Below, in pieces: positions 43,478 to 55,363 of a DNA stretch of 64,000 nucleotides (positions within the stretch are counted from its first letter, which is position 1; each line of letters starts with the position of its first letter). Both the position numbers and the translations under genes were made by a program. Under the pieces are notes generated by a model. The model was not told the DNA's origin. It made no database searches and was given only the letters and a program-made list of their open reading frames with translations. Origin of the DNA: Anthonomus grandis grandis (Eukaryota > Arthropoda > Insecta > Coleoptera > Curculionidae); NCBI RefSeq assembly GCF_022605725.1, contig NC_065547.1, positions 10,705,167 to 10,769,166 of the forward strand, read 5' to 3'.

Positions 43478-45738
43478 TACAGGGTGGTCCGGTTTCGATG
43501 GCGGAAAATTAAATGGCCGACGGAGAACGAAAAAATAATAATTTTGCTATTATAAATAATATTCGAAAAATGATTCATTAAAAAATTACAGAGTGTCAAA
43601 ATTCTAATTAAAAAAATCATTTTTTTAAATTTTTCTTAAACCACTTTAGATATTTTAATGAAATTTGGCACGTTTAGACAGTTAATCAAAACGCATCTTT
43701 TTGTGCAAAAATTATTAATTTTATTTACCAGTGGCGTGTGTGCGGGTCGATCTTCATACAATTTTAATTAAAAAAATTATGCGCCACTGTTTTTTTTTAT
43801 TTCCTTTTTTTTATGAAATCCTTGTTTAATTTAAAATAAAAATTATCTCTTTACTTTTTGTCATACGACACACCGTTTGCGAGTAAAAATGCTGATTTAT
43901 AAAAACACATAAGAAGATAACACATTTAATTGGTTTAAAAACAATTAATAATTAAAGAAGTTGTTCAAAATGCAGCCCACCGACCTCAATACATTTTTTA
44001 CACCGAGTTATTAGGGAGTTTATTGCAGCCAGTACTACAAAATTTTGATTTTGCATGTCATTACATGCTTCCTGAATTATAAGATTAATTCCTCTCTGTT
44101 AAATACGGGATTAGCGTGAACTTTATCCTTAATGTTTCCCCAAACGTAAAAATCTAGTGGATTAAGATCCGGTGACCTGGGTGGCCAGGGTATTGGTGCA
44201 ATACCATTTTGATCATTAATATTATTCCTCCCTAGCCGGCCAATCCACCTTCGAGGGTAATTATTATTAAGCCAGTTTCTTACACCTATTCCAAAATGTT
44301 GGGGGGCTCCATCCAGTTGTATCCAACTTTCATGTCTCAAATTATTGGGTAAATAATTGTATGTAGTCCGGCAGACTAATATTTAAAAATTCCAGAAATA
44401 GTTGTGAGTTTAGCCTTGGAGGTAGGAAATGTGGACCACAAACATTAGCACGAATAACGCCCAACCAAACATTAACGGAAAATTCATTTTGAAACGATCT
44501 TGGCCGAATTGCATGAGGATTCTGTTGTGCTCAAACATGAATGTTATGAAAATTTATCACCCCGCGTCTTGTAAAACAAGACTCATCCGTCCAAAGTATC
44601 TTGTGTAAAAAGTCGGGATTTTCCTCTGTTAAGTTTAAAAGCCACTGACAAAATCTTACTCTCTTTTCAGCATCACCAGGGTGTAAACCCTGAACAGGCT
44701 GTAGGTGATTTGCATGCCTGTGGTCAGCGTGTAAGGTTCGCAATATTTGAGATTTAGGAATTTGTAGTTGTTGAGCTGCCTTGCGTGAGCTCAGCCTTGG
44801 ATTATTATCAAAAGTGCGCAGTGCAATTTTCATTATTATTTCTCTGGTTTCGGTATTGTTCATTATTACCACGTAGACCAAAGTTCCTAAAATTTTGATG
44901 TGTTCTAATGAACACGCGAGCATCTGGAATTCTTCTATTTGGATACCGTCTTCGATATTCATGAACTGCCGCTTCCGCATTTCCATCACAAAATCCATAA
45001 CAAAAATGAATATCAGCGTATTCATTACTTGAAAAACGCATTTTTCACAATACTTTTAACAACACTGTTAACAATAGCAAAATTAATAAGGTAACCAACG
45101 CAATAATTTGACTTACTTAAATAATTAACTGTCATAATCAAATCCAAAGAAACCGCCTTTTATTTTATGCATGCATTGCCTTCTTGCCGGTATTATTATA
45201 TTCATTATTTATTTGAATTTCGGAATACAGATTCTTGTGTCTTTTTTAGAACCCAACAGAATAATTTAGTCTTAAATTAAGTATTTTCATATTTTTTGTT
45301 TAAAAAAAATCAGCATTTATAAAAAATTATTTTTTTACTCGCAAACAGTGTGTCGTACGACAAAAAGTAAAGAGATGTTTTTTATTTTAAATTAAACAAG
45401 GATTTCATAAAAAAAAATTAAAAAAAAAATAGTGGCGCATAATTTTTTTAATTAAAATTGTATGAAGATCGGCCTCCACACACGCCACTGGTAAATAAAA
45501 TTAATAATTTTTGCACAAAAAGATGCGTTTTGATTAACTGTCTAAACGTGCCAAATTTCATTAAAATATCTAAAGTGGTTTAAGAAAAATTTAAAAAATT
45601 TTTTTTAATTAGAATTTTGACACCCTGTAATTTTTTAACGAATCATTTTTCGAATATTATTTATAATAGCCAACTTATTATTTTTTCGTTCTCCGTCGGC
45701 CATTTAATTTTCCGCCATCGAAACCAGACCACCCTGTA
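43478..45738 (-). mobile_element. Mariner-like DNA transposon with terminal inverted repeats of about 410 bp
   Basis: The left arm 43478-43888 and right arm 45333-45738 are near-perfect inverted copies beginning TACAGGGTGGTC. TA lies outside both ends (43476-43477 and 45739-45740), the expected target duplication. 2.26 kb in all, with the transposase on the minus strand between the arms. Confidence 0.93.
44077..45041 (-). pseudogene. Mariner-like transposase (DUF4817-type N-terminus), D-D-D catalytic set
   Basis: The start is MRFSSNEYADIHFCYGFCDG, a DUF4817-type helix-turn-helix opening; a frameshift near 44830-44870 follows. The second frame gives PRLSSRKAAQQLQIPKSQIL (second helix-turn-helix) and ILWTDESCFTRRG (first Asp). 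The middle (44530-44341) is readable in another frame with NEFSVNVWLGVI-like residues. The last frame gives WIQLDGAPQHFG (second Asp, codon 44313-44311) and WPPRSPDLNPLDFYVWG (third Asp, codon 44154-44152). The two are 53 codons apart, about 11 more than the DD41D relatives I recall, because of an Asn/Gly-rich insert after RWIGRLG. At least two frameshifts, so inactive. Confidence 0.85.
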
Positions 45739-45740
45739 TA

Positions 45741-47912
45741 TCATGATCAATTTAAATTAATTTTCCAAATTAATATTTCTTTATGGCAATTAAATTTTTA
45801 AAAACAAAGTATACTATTATTACTACATATTAAAAAAAAAACATTTTTTTTACAAAAATCAAAATTCCGAATTTTGTTTTGTTCCCAAAAAATCCAAAAT
45901 TTTGAAAGTGTATGTTAAACATGGACCTTAAAAATTCCACAGTTTAATTTAAGAAGTAGAGTACGTTTTTCCGAAATATAAATTATTATTTTGGAAATTT
46001 GAAATTTTTTATCGGAATCAAAATCTCCAAAAACACCTTAATTATAAATTAAAAAAAAAAACAAATAAAGTTTTGTATTAATAAAACAATCGACTAAAAA
46101 ATTTTGTTTTCGAAAACTCAAAATTTAGAATTTTGTTTCACCTTCAAAACATTTACCAAAATATTATATTAAAAAAATTCCAAAATTGCGTATTAAAAAA
46201 CAATTGACTGATTTTTTTCTCAGAAATCAAATTAAAAATTTTGCTTCGTCTTTAAAAATTCAAAATGTTGAAAAAGAATGTGGAAAGTGGACAGTGCATA
46301 TAAAAATTCAACAACTTAATTTAAGCAGCAACCATTTTTAATTTTTTTTTTTAATATTAAATTAATTTTCTAAATTTAAATTTTATTTATCGTAATAAAA
46401 ATGTAAAAAAAATTTTAATAATTTCGAGAATACAGATAGTTTATACTGAAGAATTATAGAATACAGAAGGAAAACAGAAGAATTTTTCAAAAATTCGAGA
46501 TTCCAAATTTTGCTCCGTCTTCAGAATGTATGTGAAAAAGTGGACCTTAAAATTTCCACATCTCAATTTAAGAAGAAACTCATCATTTTCAAGAATATTC
46601 TAAGATATTGGATTTATTTTATTATATCGTAATTAACTCTCTCAAATTTCTTAAAATTTCACGAATAATTCAAACTTATAACACTATATAAGGTATCCCA
46701 TTGGAAATATAAATAAACAAGCTTATACAAATTTCTATTACAATTAGGTTCATTTTAAACATATCCAACAACCTTTAATAAACAACGTAAAATATGCCTT
46801 AATAACATTATTATAAATAGAAAAAAGATCTTTCTTCAGTCATTATACATAAATATTAAATTTGTGTAAAGGAGATATTAAGGTACATCTAGGTAATCTC
46901 ATATCCGACACACTTTTTAATCATATTCCTTGAATTTTTCACTACTCTCCCTAGATAACCCGATTATAATTGATTATAAATATTTATATATAAGTATTAA
47001 AAGCTAAACATGCTACATGGGTCTGTACAGGTCATGTAAAAAACGATTTAGCAAAAAAATTAAATAGGGTCGTTTTTTGGCACATCCTGTACGTTTGAAT
47101 TGCTTTACAGAACATCCTGAATATCTATTTAGAACATTTAGATTATAGGTTAGTCTGTAGTTGAGTAAAGAAACCATGTCATGTGATTTTTTTTTGAAAA
47201 TAAGATCTATCCTACCTACTTATACATTAGGGGTGTAATAAAAATGTTGCGTTTATATTTACAGTGATTTTTACAATTTTTTTTTCTTTTTTTTTTAAAT
47301 AATTAATGGTCGATATTATGTACATTTAATTCAATCTAATCGTTTTGTTTTATTGACAGAGTAAAATATGGACTTTGTACAACACTTTAAGGTAGACAAA
47401 GGGTCTGTACAATATTATTGTCAATATATCTCTTTTTTTTATTTGTATGAATGTACCGAGTGTGAACAAATAACAAGATTATTTTTCGTAAGAACATTCA
47501 CTTGAAAAAAGTTTGTCAGCTGTCAAAATGTCGAAAAATCTAAAAATAAAGTTCGGTAAACTATCGATTAAAAAATGTTTTTAAAATTGGAATTTATTGT
47601 TTTAAAAATTTGTTGTCAGCTTCAAAAATACTGATAAGATAAAATTAAATAAATTTTTATATTAAAGTAATTCTTATTTTTTAAATAAAGGCCGAAAGAA
47701 GATTAAATTAATTTTTCTTTTATTTTATTATTATTAGTTTTAAAAGTAATTAAGTTATTAAAAACAACAAAAATTTTTCAAAAATTACAGAATTTTGAAT
47801 TCAACAATCGAATATAAAGTATTTTCAAAATTAGAAATTTGGAAGAATGATGTTTTATAAAAAAAAAATTCCGTCTTAAAAGATGTCAAGACAAATTTTA
47901 ATTACAGTGTTA
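45741..47912. repeat. AT-rich degenerate repeat region
   Basis: About 80% A+T, with recurring words like ccaaaattttg and aattttgtttt. No gene seen. The Tigger element interrupts it at 47913 and similar sequence resumes at 50145. Confidence 0.5.
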
Positions 47913-48259
47913 CAGTAAAACCTCCCGACACGGACACCTCCAATAGACGGACAACTCCCTTGAGCGGACAGTTTTTTTGATCCCATTGAAAATACACTAA
48001 ATTCCCATATGCTTTAACGGACACTCTCTTTAAAAGTGGTCCGAAGAACCGCTTAACCTTCTCTTGAGCGGACACAGAAAAAATGTAAACATGCAATCAG
48101 GGGTTGCATTGGCGCCAGAGCCTGGGTTTTCCCCGATACGACGGTACTCCTCCCATGGCGCCGATTTGTCGGGATGTTTTTGTGTTTTGACTGTTTTGTT
48201 AATGCATTTGGCTTTAGTTTATTGTCGTATCTTCTAGCGTTATTAGCGTAACAACCGAT

Positions 48260-49814
48260 ATGTCGTCGAAACATAAAGTGCTAACTCTTAAAGAAAAAGT
48301 TGACGTAATTGAGATTTTTAAGACAAACTAAGCGTACGCGACTTAGCAAAACGGTTTGGAATAGGAAAAGCGCAGCTGAGATAATTAAAAATAAGGATGT
48401 TTTATTAAGTAACTTCCACTCAAATATAAATGTGAATGAAAAAAGAAGCTTCCTAAGAGAAGAGGGCAAAAATATTGACAGACAGTGCTATGAGTGGTTC
48501 ATTAGAGTTCGAAGCAAAAATATTCCATTATCAGGTAACATACTTCAATTATTACACATATTACTGTATATTTTACATGTGCCTATTATCTTTTTAGGTA
48601 CAACTGTTAAAACAAAAGCCAAAGAAATCGCTGATGGTTTGGGGTATAGAACTTTCAGTGCATCAGAAGGTTGGCTGCAAAAGTTTCGTACCCGGCACAA
48701 CATTGCTTTTAGAACTATCAGTGGGGAGGCCGCAAGTGTCAACTCTGCCGATGTCACGACATATTGGGAGAAAGTACCATCTGTAATTAAGAACTATGCT
48801 CCCAAAAATATCTATAATGCTGATGACACTGGACACTGGGCTATTTTTTCCTAGCAGTGCCAAACAGGACTCTACATTTGAAGCGAGAAAGATGTATTGG
48901 AGGTAAATTTTCAAAAGAGAGACTGACTATACTTTTTTGTGTAAATATGGACGGACAAAAAGAAAAACCTCTAGTGATCGGAAAAACGGCCAAACCAAGA
49001 GCATTTAAAAATATTATTGTGAAAGAATTGCCAGTCACTTATAGGTGGAATAAAAAAGCTTGGATGACCGGTGAACTAATGGCCGAATGGTTAAATCAAT
49101 TTGTTCAAAAAATGATGCGTGAAAAACGAGAAATTTTATTATTTCTCGACAATGCATGTTGTCTCCCAAAGGATATAAGATTGAAAAATATTAAATTGAT
49201 TTTTTTGCCTCCAAACTGCACTTCTATTGTACAGCCTTTAGATCACGTCCATTATTAAAAAACTTTTATTAGCCATAAATACTGCTGAATTACTGCACGT
49301 CCTAGATGCAATTTACTTTATAAACATCGCATGGGACCAAGTGACAAAGAAAACGGTTCAAAATTGCTTTATTAAGTCTGGCATTACACACTCTAATAAT
49401 TCAGAAAATAGAGCAGAAAACCTGGAAATCTGGGAAAATGAAGACGACATTCCATTGTCACTTTTAGCTCAAATGTTGAGGAATAAGGATAATTTTGGAA
49501 TGATAAACAATAATGATATCAACGAATTTTTTAATGTAGACAATGATTTATTATTGGAGCAAATTGATGACCTTCCTCTGGAGGTTTGGAATCAAGAGGA
49601 AATAGTGGTATCATCCGATGAGTCAGAAGAGGAACACGTTGAGGAAGAAGAGAAATTGACTACCTATCAACAGGCTTTTAATATGACGCAACAGTTAAAA
49701 CGCTTCACTCAGGCTAGGGGTGACCTATCTGCTATAGATTTACTATCTAAGCTATCTACTATCATTTCTAAGATACTTTGCTCAACAAAAAGAATCGACA
49801 AACGTCTTTATTAA
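48260..49814 (+). pseudogene. Tigger/pogo transposase with CENP-B-type DNA-binding domain
   Basis: The start MSSKHKVLTLKEKVDVIEIF opens the CENP-B/Psq helix-turn-helix. A frameshift near 48325-48360 precedes EIIKNKDVLL. The second CENP-B-type helix region reads YRTFSASEGWLQKFRTRHNI. The DDE domain shows IYNADDTG, ILLFLDNACC and TSIVQPLDH, with 31 codons from second to third Asp (DD30D). Frame breaks occur at about 48852 (TAG) and 49256. The C-terminal part to 49814 is acidic (SSDESEEEHVEEEEK). A 63-nt GT-AG segment at 48535-48597 interrupts LSG/TTVKTKAKE and looks like an intron. Inactive. Confidence 0.88.
48535..48597 (+). other. Putative 63-nt intron inside the Tigger transposase
   Basis: It starts gtaaca after tcag and ends ttttttag. 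Removing it restores the usual run from LSG to TKAKEIADGLG. Its length is a multiple of three and it has no stop, so it is also translatable if unspliced. Confidence 0.6.
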
Positions 49815-50144
49815 AATATTTTAAACATAAACAATGATCTTAATTTGTACATGTGTTCCAAAATATTTACATTTCTTACAAAAATCTTTATATGTATGTA
49901 TGTACTAGTTTAGTTTATTTTCGGTTTGTTATTTAAGTTTATTTTTTTTGCATAATTATAATTATTTTGTAACCCTAATTATATACTTATTTTCCTTAAA
50001 TAATTAATATTAAACTTGTTTAAAAAAATAACATGCTGTTTAATTTTGCTTCTGTGTGGCCTTTTTCCCTTGAAAGGACACCTACGTTGAGCGGACACTT
50101 TTTGAAGGTCCCGTGAGTGTCCGCTCAAGAGAGGTTTCACTGTA

Positions 50145-51050
50145 CTTTTTTAAAAATCATTTTTATTTAGATTTTTGTCGTCATTGGAATTTCGAAAAAT
50201 CCTAGATTATGAGCTTTGAAAGCGAGTTGAATTATTTAAAAAAACAAGAATTCTGGAAAATTAAATAAATTTTATTTTCAAAATTTATCACCCATTTTGG
50301 AACTGGCATTTTAAAATCATTTGCCATTTTTTATTTTGAAAATATTAATATAAAATTTGGCACTGTTATTATTGAGTGTAAAAAAAACGAGACAAAATTA
50401 AATTAATTTTCTTTTTATTTTTTCGAAAAATTCTTATTTTTTATCGTGATTAAGAATCTCAAAATATCAAAACAAAGATCAAATCGATTTTTTCAAAAAA
50501 TTTAAAAAAAATTACAGGCTTTTGAAATTGGGATACAATCGAATAAAAAGTGTTTTCAAAATTAGAAATTAACGTTTTAATTAAAAAGTGACGAAACAAA
50601 ACTGAATTACTATTTTGAAAATCATTTTTATTTCTATTTTTGTCGTCCTTAGAATTTCATAAAAGCCTAAATTATGAGCTTTGAAAGCGAGTTAAATTAT
50701 TATTTGAAAAAACAAAAGTTCTGGAAAATTAAATATTTTCTTTTAATTTATCGCCCATTTTGGAACCGGCAAGTTTTGGATTATTTGACCGATTTTTTCG
50801 AAAAATTTTGAAAAATCACAGGCTTTTGAAATTAAGAAACAATCGAATAAAAAGTTTTTGTTTTATGAGTTTTGAAAGTAAGTGAAAAAAAAAAAAGAAT
50901 TCTGTAAAATAATTTTTTTTTCAGAATTTGTCGGCCATATTGGAATAGCCATTTTGAATTTTTCGGTACATTCGCCAATTTCGTATTTTACAAGTTAAAA
51001 AATGTGCAATGTGTTGAAAATTTTGTTTGGTTGTTGTCCTTGGAACTTTG
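50145..51050. repeat. AT-rich tandem repeat, about 460-bp period
   Basis: 50150-50320 recurs at 50610-50785: shared atcatttttattt, tatgagctttgaaagcgagtt, ttctggaaaattaaat and cccattttggaac. A related block with ggccatattggaat is at 50934 and again at 58707, beyond the inserted retrotransposon. Confidence 0.65.
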
Positions 51051-51169
51051 CTCGTCTGGTGTAAAGTATTCTGGTGTAAAGTATTTGTGTTCTGTATTGC
51101 ACCATGCTCCGCAAAGACAGGATGCTGCCTTTATTGAGTTTTTTGAAAACTACCTAGACGAAAAGCGAT

Positions 51170-53284
51170 TTTAATGGCACTATTATTATTTTAGGAGATT
51201 TTAATCTGGATTTACTTAAAAACTCATTTTATGCTGACAATATAGAAGATGTCATATTTTTAAGTGGATTTACACAAATTGTAAAATCGCCTACAAGAAT
51301 AGTACCTACGAGCCAGACGCTTATTGATTATGTAGTAACGAACGATAAAAATTTACCTCTTGAAGTTCATTTAACACCGAAAATCAGTGACCATTCCATT
51401 ATCTCGATTAATGTTGATCATCAAAATATAGTGACTCCGAATATAACTAAGTACTTTGAAAAGATCTACTAAACATTATAACTCGGATCAATTGCAACAT
51501 GATATTATTAGTAAACCTTGGAACACCAGCATTTCAGATATTAATTTACAAGCAGAAGCCTTCATCTTCTCTATTACATCAAGCCTCAACGAAATGTGTC
51601 CCATGATCTTAGCTGTCACAGAACAAAAATATAAAGATAAGAAGTGGATTAACTCGGAAATTAAAAATCTAATGCGTGAGAGGGATAGTCTGTATAAAAG
51701 AGCCATTTTACATAAAAGTGAAGACATATGGGCAGAGTATAAATCAAGACGAAATGCTATCGGGAGTAAAATTAGGAATGAGAAAGACAATTATTTTGCT
51801 GCAACCATATGCAGGGAGCTATGGAAAAATCTGAAGACCCTTCTGCCGGGTAAAACTGAAGCAATACAGAGCGAAATTCTCTTTGGAACAAAGATTGAGA
51901 CTGACGTAGCAGCAATAGCACATCAATTTAATAATTTTTTTATAGATAGTATCAGTGAGATTATTCAAAATATACCGCAACAAAATATAGTTAGCAATGC
52001 CCCAAGAAGTCCAACCTCAACTAATATTCTCCAGAATTTTGAACCAATATCAATGGCTAAATTGAGACAAGTCGTTAATAATCTAAAAAATGTAGGCGGG
52101 GGTGAAGATGGCATCTCCAAACAGATTCTTTGTGATCTCTTTCATGTTACTGGAAATAGGCTGTTGGACGTCGTAAATACCTCACTTTCAAATGGCGTCT
52201 TCCCGGAGTCCTGGAAGATATCAACAGTTATTCCTGTCCCAAAGGTGCCAAATACCAAGTTGTCTAATGAGTTTCGTCCTATCAATACTGTTCCTATATA
52301 TGAAAAGGTCTTAGAAGTATGTGTAAAAAAACAATTACTGCAATTCTGTGATAACAACCAAATTATAGTTCCTAACCAATCTGATGGTTTTCGTGAACGT
52401 CATTCATGTGAATCTGTACTTCTGAATATCTGTGATAATTTTTTAAAGGCAACTGACTCAGGTCATGTGTTGGCTGAGTTTTTGAATTTTAAAAGGGCGT
52501 TTGAAACTGTTGATAGAGATATATTGTTGGGTAAGTTAGAGCACATAGGAATTAAGCTGAACGTTTTAAAGTGGTTAAAGTCTTATTTGTGTAATAGGTT
52601 ACAACGTGTGAAGTTTAATAATGCTATGTCTGAAACTGTAAATGTCGATGTAGGTGTGCCCTAAGGTACTGTTCTGGGTCCATTATTATTTTTATTTTAC
52701 ATTAATGATATGGCTAGGGTGGCTCAAAAATCAAATATTATTTTATTTGCTGATGATACTATGCTCTATATAGTTGGTCAAAATCTACAGCAAATGGTTT
52801 GCGACATGAACATAGAACTTGGCAATTTGTTTGACTGGCTTTGTAACAATAAGTTAAGCTTAAATACCACAAAATCAACATTTTGTATATTTGGTAGACG
52901 GTCGAAGACATCTTCTATTGACATTGAAAGTGTAAGTGTAAGTGTTTGTGTGGATGGACAGAAATTAGTTTACGAGGATCAAATTAAATATCTCGTAGTA
53001 ATTTTAGACTCGAACTTAACTTTTCAGTCTCATGCGGATTATATCATGAGAAAGTTTGCTAAAAAGGTAGGGTTCATTAATAGGGTGGGACAAAACTTAT
53101 CAATGAATACAAAAATAACGTTATTTAATGCTATAGCTCGTCCGCATTTACAATTTTGTTCAAAACTTTTATATAATTTACCGCAATATAAAATCTCTCA
53201 ATTGGAAAAAATTCAAAATAGGGCAATGAGAACAATATTGAGATGTAACCGCTTTACTCCTATTAAAATAATGTTATAATGTAT
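51170..53284 (+). pseudogene. Non-LTR RT (copy A): endonuclease end and reverse transcriptase
   Basis: 51170-51420 in broken frames reads the end of the endonuclease: ILGDFNLDLLKN, then SGFTQIVKSPTRI, LIDYV and KISDHSIISI. From 51456 an open 402-codon frame reads the linker and reverse transcriptase (FRPINTVPIYEKVLE, NQSDGFRERHSCESVL, FLNFKRAFETVDRDIL) and stops at 52662-52664 inside VP(G/stop)GTVLGPLLF, where Gln is expected. 52710-53279 continues with ILFADDTMLYIVG and the thumb/C-terminal region up to the Penelope insertion. The Asp of the first RT motif is altered (LDFKRAF to LNFKRAF), so it is probably catalytically dead besides the stop. Confidence 0.88.
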
Positions 53285-53879
53285 GTAGAAGTGAAGTATA
53301 GCGGGTTAAGGACAGAAATCAAATCTCAAGATTTGAAATTAGCCGACGTTTCGACGTTTATTTACGTCTTTTTCAAGGCTGAAAAAGATACAATTGGTAC
53401 AAAATGGTGAAAGCAATAGTTATTAATATAATAGTTAAGAAACCACCAAACAAAAACACAAATAAAACGGAGAACAAAGCATCAAAGTTAAAATTAAGAT
53501 GACTTACCAAATTTACATTAGAGGTTTACGTAACAATTAAAACCTAATAACATCTCCATCATACATACACCACAGATACGATTGTTATACATTAAAATAT
53601 GCAGCACAACCATTAAGTAAAACCAAAAAAAAAAAAAAAAAGAACACACAGTATACATAAAATAAAATTGGCTTATATCACAGATTGATTCACAGTGAAT
53701 AAGTAGTACGTATAATAATTATAGTAAAAAAAAAAAAAAAAAAAAAAGCACTTTCTAAGTCAGTGTTTAGTAGTAACTGTACGCAGAATTTATTGTTATA
53801 AAGCAGGAATGATGCACATTCTTTTTATGTCTGTAAAATAGGTTTAATATTACCTGGGCTCGTTGAAAAGTTAAGTACT

Positions 53880-55322
53880 TTACAGTTTGGATTTATACAG
53901 CTTTAAGATGTGATTATATTGTGTACTTAGGCCCTGAGTATCGGTTCGGTGATTAACAGAATTATGCAGTTGGATGTGTATCATTTCACTGATATTACGT
54001 TTAAGATAGTGCCTCTCTCTATCAACTATGCTAACATCATCAAAATTGAAGTTATGCCCTGTGGAAAAGTGCTGTGCTAAAGCGGTCTTATCTTTTTTGT
54101 TCATATTTATGACTCTACAATCATATTGATGCTGATATAGTCTGTTCTTTAAATGCTGCCTAGTGATACCTATATAACACTGTTCACAATTACGACAAGG
54201 TATGCGGTATACCAAACCTGAGCTCAACTCAAGGGGAGTACGATCTTTTAATTGGGAAAACAATACACTGCCCGAGTTTATGTTGTAAAAGGCCAGTTTA
54301 AAATTGTAATTTTTTTCACGGATATGTCGTTGGATTTGTTCTGAGAATGATTTTACATATGGAAATCTGAAATATTTTGTTTCTTTATTCCTTACCAGTT
54401 GTGTATCTGTTAAAAGTTTAAAATTATTGATAACTCTATTTACTAATGTTGTGGGGTAATTGTTATTTCTTAAAAAACTTTTAATTTTCATTGTATTAGA
54501 TTCATGATACTTCGGGCTACTCAATTTATAGGATCTAAACAATAAGTTTTTAATTATTCCTATTTTGTTTGACATTGGATGTGACGATAGGTAATTAATT
54601 ACTCTGCCTGAAGATGAAGGTTTTGTGTACCAATTAGTTGTTAAAGTCCCATCGGTGTTCCGTTCTACCATAATATCCAAAAATGGTATACAATTATTAT
54701 TTTCTAATTCCATGGTAAACTTAAGCTTGTCATGATAATCATTAAAATGATTTAAAAGTTCCTTTGTTTTGTTAGATGGGCACGCCAAAATTGTGTCATC
54801 AACATATATTTTAATAAAAGCTAATTTAAAAGGTAAATTAGGAACTATGTTAGTTAGGAGTTCGTTCATCACCAAATTTGCCAAAACTGGACTGGCAGGG
54901 TTACCCATAGCTGAACCATCCAGTTGTTGGTAGAACTGACCACCGAAAGAAAAGTAACTGCTATCGAATAAATATTCAATAATTCTCAGCAAAAGACTTT
55001 TAGGTATATCTGTGTAAGCGGACATAGTGCCCCATTTATTTTTTATAATATTTAAAACTAACGATTTAGGAATATTTGTGAACAATGACGTAACATCCAA
55101 GGACACTAAAATATAATTTTCTGGTATTGACACACTTTGTGAGAATTCTACAAAATCAAAGGAATTTTTTATGTTAAAACAAAAAGTTGATGTAACTTGG
55201 TTTAGAATACCATGAACAAAGACAGCTAAATTATATGATGGAGAATCAATACAACTGACCACTGGTCTTAAGCTCAGGTTTGGTTTGTGTGTTTTCCGCA
55301 AACAATAAAGTTTAGGAAACAC
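53880..55322 (-). CDS. Penelope-like element ORF, 5'-truncated minus copy: RT + GIY-YIG
   Basis: 480 codons, equal to the C-terminal part of the plus-strand ORF starting at VFPKLYCLRKTHKPN. It keeps the reverse transcriptase (LVSLDVTSLFTNIP, GSAMGNPASPVLANL, IKIYVDDTILAC) and the GIY-YIG-type nuclease (VYRIPCRNCEQCYIG). Differences from the plus copy are minimal: one His codon fewer in LAQHFSTGH and one Ile/Met change. The 5' truncation falls near 55370 at the centre of the palindrome. It has no start of its own in the expected place, so expression is doubtful although the frame is open. Confidence 0.9.
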   Translation of the reverse strand: MFPKLYCLRKTHKPNLSLRPVVSCIDSPSYNLAVFVHGILNQVTSTFCFNIKNSFDFVEFSQSVSIPENYILVSLDVTSLFTNIPKSLVLNIIKNKWGTMSAYTDIPKSLLLRIIEYLFDSSYFSFGGQFYQQLDGSAMGNPASPVLANLVMNELLTNIVPNLPFKLAFIKIYVDDTILACPSNKTKELLNHFNDYHDKLKFTMELENNNCIPFLDIMVERNTDGTLTTNWYTKPSSSGRVINYLSSHPMSNKIGIIKNLLFRSYKLSSPKYHESNTMKIKSFLRNNNYPTTLVNRVINNFKLLTDTQLVRNKETKYFRFPYVKSFSEQIQRHIREKNYNFKLAFYNINSGSVLFSQLKDRTPLELSSGLVYRIPCRNCEQCYIGITRQHLKNRLYQHQYDCRVINMNKKDKTALAQHFSTGHNFNFDDVSIVDRERHYLKRNISEMIHIQLHNSVNHRTDTQGLSTQYNHILKLYKSKL

Positions 55323-55363
55323 ACTATTATTTGTACGTAACTTTCTGAAGAATGACTCATTAA

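Larger units (their letters stand above)
47913..50142 (+). mobile_element. Tigger/pogo-type DNA transposon
   Basis: The ends are CAGTAAAACCTC at 47913 and GAGGTTTCACTG at 50131-50142, an inverted pair typical of Tigger. TA lies at 47911-47912 and 50143-50144. Sub-terminal GAGCGGACA words recur inside both ends. 2.23 kb. Confidence 0.92.
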
